64,000 nt of DNA from Hofstenia miamia (taxonomy: Eukaryota; Xenacoelomorpha; Acoela; Hofsteniidae): assembly GCA_900660155.1 (NCBI GenBank), contig CABFPE010000609.1:274877-338876 (forward strand), given 5' to 3'. The notes beneath the pieces are model-generated. The model was not told where the DNA came from and searched no databases. It was given only the letters and a program-made list of their open reading frames with translations. Both the position numbers and the translations under genes were made by a program. Positions within the stretch are counted from its first letter, which is position 1. Each line of letters begins with the position of its first letter. Shown in pieces: positions 1 to 11,584 of this stretch.

Positions 1-12
1 AAGTAAAGTTAC

Positions 13-187
13 AGTATGTATAATATTGCAATTCCTTGTGGAATTGTTGCCATGGCAATGATTTGCATCTTCCACGAATATTCAAAAATGTAAGCGACTG
101 GAGAGCTTACAATTGCCCCAAGGCCTGAACCTGCCAAATACATCAGATTGGCCATGCTTCTATATCTTAGGGGAATTACCTCTAGAC
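13..187 (-). CDS. Left SLC22 gene, exon 4
   Basis: This 175-nt exon encodes GLEVIPLRYRSMANLMYLAG and onward, ending in ILYIL. It covers the TM4-TM5 loop, TM5 and TM6. The acceptor is TTTAG before position 187 and the donor GTAACT lies at 12-7. Its length equals exon 4 of the right copy and the protein is closely similar. Confidence 0.85.
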
Positions 188-3100
188 CTAAATTCGTTGT
201 GACCTATATGTTACTAACATACATGATTCGCACAAGTTATAAAGTGCAATTAACAACTGTGTACTGTCACTTGAAGTTTTATATATTTCTGTGTTGTTAG
301 AAGTTCACGTAAAATTCTCAATTGTATTGAAAGTAATTCAAAAAATGTCATGAAAAATGACTTATTTTTTTAGATTCAACTAATCCTTGAATCATATCGA
401 TATTAATTAGGCTTGTTTAGAAGCAAAACTTTGTGTCACATTACCATCACACTTTGATTATGACAATTAAATGCTAAACATTATTTTCCATTTTCATGCA
501 TTGTATGCGGGTACCTTGATTAAGTTTTGACATGAGGTGCTTTCACTGTTCTAATTAGTCGCGTTTGAATATTAATATATTACTTTTTTGAGTAGCTGCG
601 ACAGTGTTTTTGAAAAAATTACAGAATGGTTATTGAAAAAACGAAGAAAAAATGTAGTGAAATAATTTTTCTAGTTTTATGCGAAATTATATTAGGCCCA
701 ATACATTAATGTTAGTGCTAGTCATATTCCAAAATATGAGTTTTTTGAAGTGATAAACGTAATTAAGGTGTTAATTTTCACATAGGAAATCCTATGAAAG
801 TCATTGAAACAATTGTGTGTACAAAATATGTCGCCACTGCCCATATACATATTTTTACTACTGAAATTTGCATTTCTTGTGTCAGCAAAATATTGATGAA
901 TATTTATTATAACATCTCGTCTTAATCATCATTCGCCTTAGTGAGTATTTACCAAGAGCAATGTATATATATATATATATATATATAAATATAAGGACAT
1001 CGAGTCCTCAAGTTTTTCCATTAATATTTCGCTTGATGGCAATGCATATAGATATATTTAGATTTCTCTGTGTTAAGTAATTGTGAAAAATTTATTTTGA
1101 ACATTGAGTAACTCGTTTTCACAAGGGAAATAATGCGAATTTCGTCAAGTATGTATGGAATGTGATAAAATTTTAATAGAAAAGTTCAAAAGGGAAATTT
1201 CCAAAAATCAATTTACAGAGTTCTTACGTTTGCATAATGCAAGATGCAATACTATTGATAGATTCATTTGTTTCTAAAAAATAATAGATGAAGGGATGTA
1301 GCTGTTTTATAAACCCAATATATGTGTTTTAAATAATGTGTTTTACAAGCCTACGATATAAAGAAGACCTTCGAAATTTCACATGGTTAGAATGTTTAAT
1401 GTAAATGTGTTATTTCTAATAATAATTCAGCAAACTAATATCTATCTGAAATGACAAAAATTGTCATGCATTATAAATATAGAAATATTTAAGCTACTTC
1501 AATTTAACTATTTTTTCATTTTTAAAAATTTTAAAATGCACTTCAATCTGAATTAAGACAATATAAAACTTACCTAAAATATATGTTGATAGTTCCATTG
1601 CCATAAAGCTTGCTCCTGAGAGGAATCTCATTGTAACTACTGCGTAGATATTTGGAAATGCAATTGGAATGAGTATAGATAAACCTAAAAATTTTGTTGT
1701 TAATATTATAAAACGGTTCAATTTACTACATATAACGCGATTGTAATGCAAGAGGAATTTAAAAAGAACTATTTCATATACAAGTATACTCATTTATTGT
1801 TATATAATAATAGTCCAATTATAGCTTAGACGCCAAATCCCAACACTGTCATAACATTTTGAGAACTGGTACAGAGTCATTTGCATGATTCATTTATTAT
1901 CAAATAGCGCACAAGATATTGTTGTTCCAAGTGTGTACTTAAAGTACATATTTGAAACAACAATAGTACTTAGATTTCAAAACCCCAAAATTACAAACTT
2001 ATTAAGGTACTTAAGCCTAATGTGTATAGGAATGAAGCTTAACGTATGGAATAAAAACCTAATCAAAACACAACAATCAGGGGCGCGCCCAGCTTTTTTT
2101 CTGAGGAGGGGAACTATTCTTTAGATTATATATATATATATATATATATATTGGCATATTTTCAGAGATATTCTTACATACAAAGTAGTTTATAAATTCA
2201 TTATTCTGAAGATTTTCACTACAACAATGGAAAAAGCATTGTCAGGGAAATTAAATAGTATACACTTTTTGACATGCTACCCAAAACAGAAAGGTTGATA
2301 TTAACGAAATTCAACTATTCAATTTAAGGTTTACTATTTCATATATCTACTTTTAAATGTCATTTTTATAATTAAATTTCAACATAGCAAACGTAACCAG
2401 TATACTATGAATGTTTGTTAAAAATTACTAAAACTGAAATATTTTTGCCTACCCCTATTAAACCATTACTAAGATTGGCTAACACACATATCTGCTCCGT
2501 GGTTCAGTAGGTGAGGATGATTTCGAACACAGACTGTTGTCCTGTTAACTGATCCTAATCTCAATAGGAGAAATTTCCATTTTTTGTGGTAGGATGATCT
2601 TTAAAAAATTCTTACTTTCTTATTTCTTAGTTATTCCAACCAAAAACTTAGGTCTAATTCTTGAAGCTTGAATCATGCCCAACTCAACTTTTAAGAAAAT
2701 GTGCTCACTGAGGTTGAAAATTCTAGATTGAATTTTTCAAAAATAGATAATACTGATGTACAATTTCAAAACGTTGTTTAAGAAATTGTATAATATTCAC
2801 AACAACTGTTGTGTAATAGTTTATTTTTTTCAATTTCAGCCCCTTTTTTCCAATAGCTCAGTCGAGCCCCAGCCCACCGCGGCTCCGACTTCAACTCCTG
2901 TTAGCAGAAGAGAGAACAGGATGAGGATCATGCCGTGTTAATACTGTGCGTCCACAAAATACCTTTAGTTACATTTTGTAACTTGCCGTAATTTGAATTT
3001 AATACATTATTTTCTATTGTTTTTTAGCATTGCTATGTAATTCACCATATTTCACTACAGGTAAAAAATACAGAAACCGTGTCCAAATTATTTTCACATT

Positions 3101-5925
3101 TTGCAAAATATAATTTAATAGAAAATTTCATTCAAAATTGCTATATTTCTCATTGCTAGTTTCGCTTTTGGCAATAATTGGAATGAAAATAATAGATAAG
3201 AAATCATAGCATAAAAACCAAGCATAACACATAAAAACTTTTTTAAAAGAAAAAACATCGTTGTGAGATAACAAACAAAATTACGAGTGCTTCATACTTC
3301 TGTTAGCACTAAGAAAAATCTAAGTTAAATGTTGCCAGAAATCGTAATCACTAAAAGCAAATTTGGTTCTGCATAGATACCTTATGTAAAAGCTGTGATC
3401 ATTGTTTAATATCTCTAGGTTTGACATCACAATATGAAGTGTGTGTGACAGAAATATAGCAATGGTGCGAAATAGGGTTAATCTTATGCCTTCAATAAAT
3501 AAAAAAGTGAATTCGGTAGTGGAAGCATAATGTATATTTTGGTCATCAAACTGTGCTGTACACATGCAATAGCCAATACTGTATTAATTTACTAGGCAGG
3601 ACAATAATGATTTTCGAATTGGGACTTTATTATGTTTCACCAAGATTTTCATCCATTAATGCTTGTGAGAACGTTCTTAGTGAACTTAAATAATTGCAAA
3701 TTATTGGTAATTTTTCTTCTTCTAAAGTATTCAATAGATTAATCGATTTCCAATTATTGTAATAATTGCAATATATATTAATTATTGCTTACCCCTGCAG
3801 ATAGATTTGAAGCAATGCTTAATATATATGTACTATGTTATCATATCAGCATACATTTCATGAGGAATGGAAGCATCTGTGCTCTGTTGAGGGGGGAACG
3901 TTCCCCCAGTTCCCCCCCCCTCTGGGTGCGCCTCTGACAACAATAAATGAAATTCTAATATTCGCATTATATTTAAATATATTTAAGAATTGTAAATTAA
4001 TAAGAAGGGTTAGATGTTTTTTTGCACATGCTCATAATGTCAAACATATTTTATAGTGAGTCATGCTTCCTCTAAGCCATGCCCCCTCCAATAAATGTGT
4101 TGGACGCTTGTCTAGTTGGCCCATATCCTTTACATGTAACAGAGGAATGCAAAAGAGTAATTATTGCCAGCAGCAAGTCTACGTATTAAGTTGAGTTTTT
4201 CTCGAAATTCAATGTCTTAAATTAACAATTATTTTATGGCGTACATTAGAATGGGTAATTAAATATATATATACTGTAAGTACACATAAAATGTAATGTG
4301 ACATTATGACAAATTTTGAAAATAATTGTTTGTTACTTATACATACATAAACAATATAGATGCGTCTCCCTAAATTTAATAAAAGAGAAAACATATTCTC
4401 TATCTAATCTTGTGCCGATGTGCTGAAGTAACTTACTCATTAAAATGCAGCTAAGAATAACAACGGGCTTTCGACCAAGCCATTCTTGTAAATATGAATT
4501 AAATGGGGCAAAAAATGCCAGTCCCAGTGAGAACATGGCTTGACTCACTGAAATTGCTATATTTCTTGGTGAACATGCCAGATCCATCTAAACCGAATTT
4601 TTATTGTAAAGTTTTAACAATAAATGTAATTCCTTAAAATTTTATGATTTCATAATTTTTTGAAAATAAATCGTTATAATCTTGAGTGACAGAAAAACCC
4701 GCCCGCATTGCGAGATTTTCCAGGATATTCTGATATATTTAAAACTTTCGGTTTCCCGCATTTGCTTAGGAATATTTGGCGGGCCTCACAACAACTGTAC
4801 AGTGTAGAAGAAATCCCAACACCAGTCAGACTATAAATTGCATTCCACAGATTAGGTCAGCTACTTGCTTCCCCCTATCACATCGTTAATTAGGTTAACC
4901 CGAATTTAACTTCATCACACATACTCAGGCGCTAATGCAAGGGAAGGGCCCAGGTCCCCTCTAAAAGTTTTGAGGCATGATGCTCTCTTAATTTATAAAA
5001 ATGCAAAAAATAAGAATATAAACCGCGGCGCTCCTCTTGTAAGTGAAATTAATCTGAATAAAACATTCTTAAACAAAGAGTCTCAAGAGCATTACAATGT
5101 TGAAGGAAAAATTTGTTGTCTAATGAGGAAGATTTCGTTTGTTAGTAGCCTAGAAATGTATTGAAATCCAGCAGCCAATCTCGTGTTATTGATGTTCAAA
5201 TCAACACTGTAGAGAAGGAACAAGTAGAGCAAAGCCGGAAACTTTAGATCCCAATAATTGAAACTTTCTTGCTTTGTTGAAGCAACACTTTGCCTCTTCG
5301 TGGTCACTGGGACAATGATAAAAAAAGTTTCCAACTCAAGTAGATTTCGAAGCTGGCAAGACGTTTCTCATAAAGTCCAACAAATGAAAATTGAAAAGAT
5401 CACTTTTCTAAACCCAATCATTCTTAAGGTAATATCCACCCGAATATAAATTTATATGGAAAGCAGGTGGTTGATCAATTCAATCAATAAGTATATTAAC
5501 ATTCTATCAGACTGCAGGCATTAAAATAATTTAATCAAGCGATATATATATATATATCAACTAGATGAACAGTATAAATTGAAACTATTTATAATTCGGA
5601 TGTGATACACATTCGGTTTTAAACAATTTTTTAGAAAAAAAATACTCCTGTAGATCTCAAAAATGTATAAACTTACTGCACTGTATATGGATGTATCATA
5701 AGATTCATAAACATATTTACTGCAACCGTCTATGCACTTGCTTGTGTAGTTGAACAGCTTCGTCCCATTAATGGTGTCAGCACAGACGAAGGGAATAGAC
5801 TTTTGGTAATAAATGACAGAAGAAACGTAACATCCCATGTAGACATATGAAAGCAGAGTTAAAAAGAAGGTAACAATTTGATGGAAACCGAATCCACAAA
5901 GTTCAATAGCTTCTTCAACATACAT
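13..5925 (-). CDS. SLC22-like transporter, left paralogue (spliced, 3' part off window)
   Basis: Four exons are visible: 5677-5925, 4437-4587, 1574-1684 and 13-187. They join in phase to 686 nt, or 228 residues. The family (SLC22, major facilitator superfamily) moves organic ions across the plasma membrane; the substrate here is unknown. The start is the ATG at 5925: the next residues, MYVEEAIELCGFG, have the usual short SLC22 N terminus just before TM1 (about 15-33). The extracellular loop has N-glycosylation sites at N53 and N59 and several cysteines. The TM2-TM3 loop carries LGRKP, and TM4 begins RFLSG. Exon sizes and phases equal those of the copy at 44758-62874. Later exons (ESPRW region to the C terminus) must lie left of the window. 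One oddity is Trp in place of the Arg of the E-R-L-G-R-K motif found in the other copy. No stop or frameshift is seen, so it may be functional. Confidence 0.85.
188..1573 (-). other. Left SLC22 gene, intron 3
   Basis: AT-rich intron between exons 3 and 4. It holds a TA microsatellite near 964-987. I see no other coding or repeat structure. Confidence 0.75.
1574..1684 (-). CDS. Left SLC22 gene, exon 3
   Basis: This 111-nt exon encodes SLSILIPIAFPNIYAVVTMR, then FLSG and onward to TYIL. These are TM3 and TM4 with the conserved RFLSG motif. It is bounded by TTTTAG and GTAAGT. Phase and size match the right copy. Confidence 0.88.
2494..2580 (+). repeat. Possible tRNA-derived SINE head
   Basis: The segment contains TGGTTCAGTAGG, a good match to an RNA polymerase III A box, followed 16 bases later by a weak B-box-like TTTCGAACAC. 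It is not an intact tRNA. No clear tail or second copy was found in the window. Confidence 0.3.
2839..2941 (+). other. GC-rich exon-like segment inside the hAT element
   Basis: After a pyrimidine-rich tract and CAG comes an open, unusually GC-rich stretch that includes VEPQPTAAPTSTPVSRRENR and ends in TAA at 2941. It differs in base composition from everything around it. It could be a captured exon or an old coding end of the transposon. No family was recognised. Confidence 0.3.
4437..4587 (-). CDS. Left SLC22 gene, exon 2
   Basis: This 151-nt exon starts MDLACSPRNIAISVSQAMFS. It contains TM2 and the major-facilitator loop motif, here E-W-L-G-R-K-P. The acceptor is TTTAG and the donor GTAAGT. 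The Trp replaces an Arg that the right copy keeps. Confidence 0.88.
4588..5676 (-). other. Left SLC22 gene, intron 1
   Basis: The intron contains GC-richer patches at 4695-4800 and at 4935-5040. The latter begins CAAGGGAAGGGCCCAGG and may be a degraded transposon end, but no target duplication could be found. No coding sequence was recognised. Confidence 0.6.
5677..5925 (-). CDS. Left SLC22 gene, exon 1 with start codon
   Basis: This 249-nt exon has 83 codons and ends in phase 0 before GTAAGT. It holds the start (AAAATG context), TM1 and a cysteine-containing extracellular loop with NGT and NYT sequons. Unlike the right copy, no AG precedes the ATG, so a 5' UTR splice acceptor is not evident here. 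Confidence 0.85.
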
Positions 5926-7479
5926 TTTAACAAATACAACATTGCTATTTTATGTAAACAACCTTTGACAATGTTGTGTTTGTCAACAATAAATTAATAG
6001 AGACCCTCATATTCGATTTTCACAAAACTGCCAGGTTGAAAATCTTGTGCATCTAAATACAATTTTATTATTTCTTAAAATTGAAAAGTTCTGTTGAGAA
6101 AAACACTATATATTTGTTTGCAATTAACTCCTTCTAAATTGTCTTAAGCTGTTGAAATAAAATGAGCAGCAGACGCGCTCGCTAAATTTCAAAAATTTTT
6201 AAGGAAGTATCATACAACACTTCCTCTACATTTCCATTCCTGGTAAAAAAAACATGAATTTTTTTATAACTATATGCCAGGCTAATGAATAATTTCTGCA
6301 AAAAGTAACCAAATAAGGGATATGTGGTAGAATAGACCTTTTAACAAATAGGTATCCGAATATTTTGATCATATATATGGAAAAAATTGCTTTTCAAAAT
6401 AACAAATATACATGTATTTTGAAAATGGTCAGTCTTCAACTACTAATTTACGGTCTCAAGAAATTAACAAGCTCTACACAAAATGAACTGTTGAATACAA
6501 TACCACTGCAAAAATCAAGTTTTAAAAAAAATAGCAACCTGCAATCTCTATGCGAACACAAAAGACAAATACATATGTAGTTTAAGAGATGTAGAGAGAA
6601 AGACCACAACAAGAAAGACTGTACTAAATCCATCAATATTATTGATAATGGCGAGGATTGCGTTGCAAATACTGATGACAAGTACACAGAAAAAGAAGAT
6701 TAGGAATAAATTGTAAAAATCCTCCAAACTTGAGAGAGCTGCGATTTCAAACAAATGTGCTTCATGGGAGGCACTCCTTATAACACAAAAACTTAATCAC
6801 AACATGATACAAATAACAAAAATAGTATCCTTGTCTCTGCAGGATTTGTTACAGATGCAGCAATTTTATAATTTCAGTTACCTGTGCAAATTCACTAGGA
6901 TGTGATCGAAAATATATCTATAGGAAATGAACACGTAATAGATGCTTCAGTTGAATACATCAACACCAAATCTGAAATTAGAATGTTTAATTGCTTATTA
7001 ATTGAGAGGAATGTCAATAAACCACGCGCTTGAAATTTCAATATACACTATGTATAAATTTAGTAAAGAAATCATTCTTAAAATTTTTCTTGAATTTTTC
7101 AAAACCGGTACATTTGCTAAGCTCATCTGGCATCACTGCGTGTCTTCAACACCAAATAAGTCATTATCAAACACTCTAGCTTTCAAATTGTAATGTATCT
7201 TTTTTTGAATAAAACTCCTTAAATATCTATATTCGTTCTTTTAGCAGGCAGCCAAGGCACATTCATGTCCATTTAATTCATATACTTTTGTTTACACGGT
7301 TTACAACCTGTTCAATAATGTGAATTTGATAATAATGCATTCAGTAGCGCAGCTAGGGGGTACTCCCAAACAAAATTTATCTGAATCTTGAATGTTTAGT
7401 TTATAACAGATCCGCAAAAGAACTCAATTATAATGCAATGCATCACTGATTTGATCCACAGTAAAAACAACCTAGAATC
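5926..7479. other. Region upstream of left SLC22 gene; no gene seen
   Basis: AT-rich DNA that should hold the promoter and 5' UTR of the left transporter, although no clear TATA box or initiator can be assigned. Near 7343 the sequence GTAGCGCAGCTAGGGGG resembles one end of a hAT element, but no partner end was found. Confidence 0.5.
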
Positions 7480-7480
7480 T

Positions 7481-7516
<36 letters not shown>
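7480..7516. repeat. TA microsatellite ending at an N
   Basis: A run of TA dinucleotides ends in AAG and a single N at 7517, where the first copy of a duplicated block begins. Confidence 0.9.
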
Positions 7517-7517
7517 N

Positions 7518-8264
7518 TTTGGGATTTAATAATAACACTAAGCAGGCCTATTTAAAAAAACAAAAAAGAATTCCAGTTTTCTGATGTAGTGTTGTAAAAT
7601 TGCATCAAATTTACTATTTATTTAAAGTTTGATGCTGAATGCTATATCTTCCATGAATTTCTGAGCTGAATGATTTTACCTAGAAGCCTCAATATACCAA
7701 CAAGTTCTAAGCTCCAATAACATCTTAAATATTCTTTTGTTTTTAGATAAAACACAAGTGTGCTATAAATCTTTAGATAGATGCTAAAATCAAAACTGAT
7801 TTAAAACCAACCAGAGGCCAATTATTGGCAAATAATTCCAAAACTTGTTGAAAATGAGGCAAATTATCTAGTAATAGAAAATTATAGTACTAAGAGTAAC
7901 AGAAAAATCAGTTTTTACCTTGAAGTAATGTGACGGATAATGAGACTGCTGGATATATTAATCATATTACATGTAGGTTAGGAAGCTGCTAATTTTTATT
8001 TAGTAATTTAACACTATATGGACCAAATACATTCCGCAGCGACATTAGAAAAACATTGATGTTATAAATATAATCAGAACGTTTTTTTTCACATGTGGTT
8101 ATTAAATGAACGGGACACAACCGTGGCTACATAAGACGAGTGCATAGAAAAAAAATTAATATATCTTTAAATTAACTACTAAAGGAAAACCCCATCTACC
8201 TAAATTTATAGAAAAAATGCATAAAAACCAGATGCAAAATAAATTGGTCCATATAGGGTTAAAT
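7518..8264. repeat. Duplicated block, copy 1 (likely alternative haplotype)
   Basis: This block lies between single Ns at 7517 and 8265 and nearly repeats 8380-9014. I noticed one substitution (AACGTTTTTT versus AATGTTTTTT) and a 112-bp segment at 8140-8251 that the second copy lacks. The last 13 bases, TATAGGGTTAAAT, are shared again. Being bracketed by Ns points to a misplaced allele, not a tandem repeat. Confidence 0.85.
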
Positions 8265-8379
8265 NTATATATATATATATATTATGGCAAATCCTAAAAT
8301 AGGTTTTTAGTAAATTTGCAAAAGCAAGCGTGTAGAAATTTAAAATATGCTTAAAGAATACCGAAGAAAAACTCCCCAT

Positions 8380-9014
8380 TTTGGGATTTAATAATAACAC
8401 TAAGCAGGCCTATTTAAAAAAACAAAAAAGAATTCCAGTTTTCTGATGTAGTGTTGTAAAATTGCATCAAATTTACTATTTATTTAAAGTTTGATGCTGA
8501 ATGCTATATCTTCCATGAATTTCTGAGCTGAATGATTTTACCTAGAAGCCTCAATATACCAACAAGTTCTAAGCTCCAATAACATCTTAAATATTCTTTT
8601 GTTTTTAGATAAAACACAAGTGTGCTATAAATCTTTAGATAGATGCTAAAATCAAAACTGATTTAAAACCAACCAGAGGCCAATTATTGGCAAATAATTC
8701 CAAAACTTGTTGAAAATGAGGCAAATTATCTAGTAATAGAAAATTATAGTACTAAGAGTAACAGAAAAATCAGTTTTTACCTTGAAGTAATGTGACGGAT
8801 AATGAGACTGCTGGATATATTAATCATATTACATGTAGGTTAGGAAGCTGCTAATTTTTATTTAGTAATTTAACACTATATGGACCAAATACATTCCGCA
8901 GCGACATTAGAAAAACATTGATGTTATAAATATAATCAGAATGTTTTTTTTCACATGTGGTTATTAAATGAACGGGACACAACCGTGGCTACATAAGACG
9001 ATATAGGGTTAAAT
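8380..9014. repeat. Duplicated block, copy 2
   Basis: Near-identical to 7518-8264 apart from the 112-bp indel. Its 3' part, around TGTAGGTTAGGAAG near 8836, resembles the same motif near 12234 in the LTR at 11585-12868. The block therefore probably contributes to the LTR-like sequence that continues to 9472. Confidence 0.85.
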
Positions 9015-9472
9015 GCCAATAGTTTTTTGATAATGGCAAAATTGTTAATTAATTATTAACGAATCAGATAGCGGCATGTCAGGTTGTGAAGACTCAAAAC
9101 AGTAGAAGAGTTAATAGGGAACACAATAAAACACTTTACAAAATAGCATAAATTGAATTGTGTCTATTCATTAGTAAGCACTGTCATAGGTTAAGGTACA
9201 CATAATTAACTTCATTGAGCTGAGTGCTGGATTGCCGAATCTGTTGCTGATAAGGAGAGCAGCGTTGGGCGGATGCCAAACCATTTGGTGTACTGCGGAG
9301 CTACCTCACCTAAATAGTGATTATTAATGTATCAATTAATAACAGTTATTTGAAACATATTAATAGAGAGCTAAGCAGACAAATACTGTTAGATCCCTGC
9401 CTGCCGAATTACCATACAATTAAAGAATTAGATTTAAACAAATAGACATTGGGCCTGGTAGGAGATGCCACA
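8830..9472 (+). repeat. LTR-like sequence 5' of a gag remnant (start unresolved)
   Basis: It shares ordered, diverged blocks with the LTR at 11585-12868: TGTAGGTTAGGAAG, AGTAAGCACTG, GTACACATAA, ATTGAGCTGAG, and CACCTAAA followed by AGTGATTA. It ends CCTGGTAGGAGATGCCACA, resembling the solo LTR end at 23882. The next bases, TGGCGACTGTGACTGG, could be a primer-binding region. The left boundary could not be fixed. It is likely the 5' LTR of the gag-protease remnant. Confidence 0.55.
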
Positions 9473-9996
9473 TGGCGACTGTGACTGGTAACAAAGATCC
9501 TTAGATGTGCCATCAAGATTAATTCCTTTGGCATGAAGAAAAAAATGAAATCAAGGTGAATCAGTAGCAAAAATGAGAACCTTCATTACCAATACTATTC
9601 AAAACAAAGAATTACTGTGTAATAAGCAACCGAACCTAACCAAAACAATTGAAAGTCAACTAGTTAACACACCTAACCAAAATGCATAGCATCAAAAAAA
9701 GAGAATCTGAATGGGAAGCAAAAGACAACTACTGGCAAAGAGAGGATAATTGATAACCAACAGAAGTAAAAAAGGCAGTGCAAAAAAACCCTACCCAGAG
9801 AAGGAGTAACCCCAGTGGCATCAAGATCAACACCACACACCAACGAGATTGATCAGTCCCCCACAATGGAATTACAGACAATTCAGATGTCACAGAAACA
9901 AGCCCACAGGAAATTTACGAAATCTAAAAGAAAAGTCATGAAATGGAAACCATGCTGAAAAATGAAATATGACAACTAACAGAAAGATTTGAAGAG

Positions 9997-10518
9997 ATGG
10001 AGCAAGAGAGGGCAAACCTCATAAGGGAAATCAGAACAGATATGAATTTGAAGTTGGATAGACAAAGCAAACTATTTCAACAGGAAGTAAAAAGGCTAAT
10101 GCAGCAATTAGCAGATTCAAACAAAAGGTTCCTTCAACAAAACGAAAAATGGGAAAAAATGTACAATAACCTGGAGAAAGAAAACAGACAGCTGATAGAA
10201 GACAACAATATCCAAGCACACGAACTTCAACAGCTAAAAGATGAGCTCAAGTTAAGCCAGTTAACAGAGGAAACAAAGCAGGGAGAAATACAAACCCATG
10301 AGATGCAGTTTGTACAAAAGAAAGAAAAAGAATTGGAAATAATAACCAAGAGAAGAGACAAGCCTGAAAGAGAATACAAATATTACAAAGAAGAGAATGA
10401 TAAAGAGAAACAGAAGGTAATAAATAAGATAAAGAGAGTGGTTGCAAGGCAATTCCAAAACAAAGAGGACAGTAAAAGACAGATAAAACCAAATTTCGAA
10501 AAATTGATACTACAGTAG
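9997..10518 (+). pseudogene. Retrotransposon gag N-terminal coiled-coil region
   Basis: This open stretch of 173 codons starts MEQERANLIREIRTDMNLKL. It is rich in Glu, Lys and Gln with heptad-like spacing over nearly its whole length, so a coiled coil is expected. It lies between an LTR-like sequence and a gag capsid-like segment, which supports a gag role. Function is inferred from position and composition, because no specific domain is diagnostic. Confidence 0.55.
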
Positions 10519-10533
10519 CATAGAAATAATGAA

Positions 10534-11179
10534 ATGACTCTGTGCCAGGTGACACTTCCAAAATTTACTGAAAGAGTAGATGGGTACAACCCAACATTTG
10601 CAGAATGGGTACAAATGTTTGAGATCACAATGATGGAGAGGAAAGGTAAACAAGAGGCAGCAGTTGTGAGACTTCTGTTATATTTAACTGGAACTGCATA
10701 TCAACATTACTTGCTACTAGACACTGAAACAAAAAGAGATTATGAGTTATTGATAGGAGACTTCATAGACTAATATGAAAATGAAAGCTTTAAGAATCAA
10801 TATCATATCATACTTAATGCTATGAAAATGAAGAAAACAATGACATAAGAAATTATATCCAGCAATTCAAAAGACTATTAATCCTGAGCTCAAGGGAGAA
10901 CAAATACTCCAAGTATGATCTATTCTCTCATATTTGCAAAGGTATGCCCAAGAACATAAGAACCTAGTTTGAAGTTGAAATCAAATGCAATGTCAATGAT
11001 CAATCTGAGAAAATGATAAGAAAAGCAGTCGACATACAAGCCACAATTGAGAACAATTTGTGCATATATGAGAAAGCAGCATGTTACAGAGAGGTGTTGA
11101 TGTTGAGAAGTAACTTCAGGAACCAAAGGACGTGAAATGCTACAATTGTGGGCAGAAAGGTCAGTGGAAACTGGACTGC
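10534..11179 (+). pseudogene. Retrotransposon gag, capsid-like region and zinc knuckle
   Basis: Residues from 10534, including LPKFTERVDGYNPTFAEWV, resemble the start of a Ty3/gypsy-type gag capsid domain. The open frame ends at 10773, and the rest continues with stops and frameshifts. A zinc knuckle lies at 11138-11179: C-Y-N-C-G-Q-K-G-Q-W-K-L-D-C. The spacing fits CX2CX4HX4C, but the metal-binding His is replaced by Gln. The gene is broken. Confidence 0.65.
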
Positions 11180-11327
11180 AAAAAGAAATAAACATAATAG
11201 GAGAAGGAGATGCATATTATGAAGACAAAGATTTAATAGACTTGGAAAGAGAAATGGACAAAGCAGAACAAACAGAAGAAGAATCAGAAAACTAGGAAGA
11301 GTGCTGACTCAAGAAAACTGATCACCT

Positions 11328-11584
11328 ATGGTGATACTGACAAACTTGGACAATATAAATACAATTAAAGTTGTGATCAACAGGATGATGACAGAAGCAA
11401 CCATTGATACCAGGGCAGCAACCTATATGATCAAAGACAATGAAACTAGGATTTAAGCATGAGGACTTGGAGAATTCTAACAAACAATTAATTAGTGTAT
11501 CAGGGGAATACATCAATACCAAAGGAATAATAAACTTGGTGAAAATGAGGATAGCTAACACAACATTTGACCAATCATTAGTAG
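11328..11584 (+). pseudogene. Retroviral-type aspartic protease remnant
   Basis: The translation includes MMTEATIDTRAATYMIKD, which aligns with the active-site region of retropepsins. The catalytic D-T/S-G is changed to D-T-R (GAT ACC AGG at 11406-11414). A frameshift follows. The coding remnant runs straight into an LTR at 11585, so reverse transcriptase, RNase H and integrase are missing at this locus. Confidence 0.65.

Larger units (their letters stand above)
2078..3936. mobile_element. Non-autonomous hAT-type DNA transposon (1859 bp) in intron 2
   Basis: The ends are CAGGGGCGCGCCCAG on the left and, reverse-complemented on the right, CAGAGGCGCACCCAG. The flanks are a perfect 8-bp duplication, ACAACAAT (2070-2077 and 3937-3944). 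Eight-bp duplications and CAGRG ends are hAT hallmarks. No transposase reading frame is seen inside. The interior holds a TA microsatellite (about 2126-2151), a possible tRNA-like SINE head near 2494-2560, and a GC-rich exon-like segment at 2839-2941. It sits in intron 2 of the left SLC22 gene. Confidence 0.85.
1685..4436 (-). other. Left SLC22 gene, intron 2
   Basis: This 2.75-kb intron is mostly the inserted hAT element. Outside it are plain AT-rich sequence and a short TA run near 4265. No further gene is seen. Confidence 0.75.

Noticed and set aside
4935-5040. A small hAT element in intron 1 of the left SLC22 gene
   Set aside because: The ends are only vaguely inverted and no 8-bp duplication could be found.
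10031-10628. Minus-strand open frames over the gag region
   Set aside because: They mirror the purine-rich coiled-coil coding strand and show no domain of their own.
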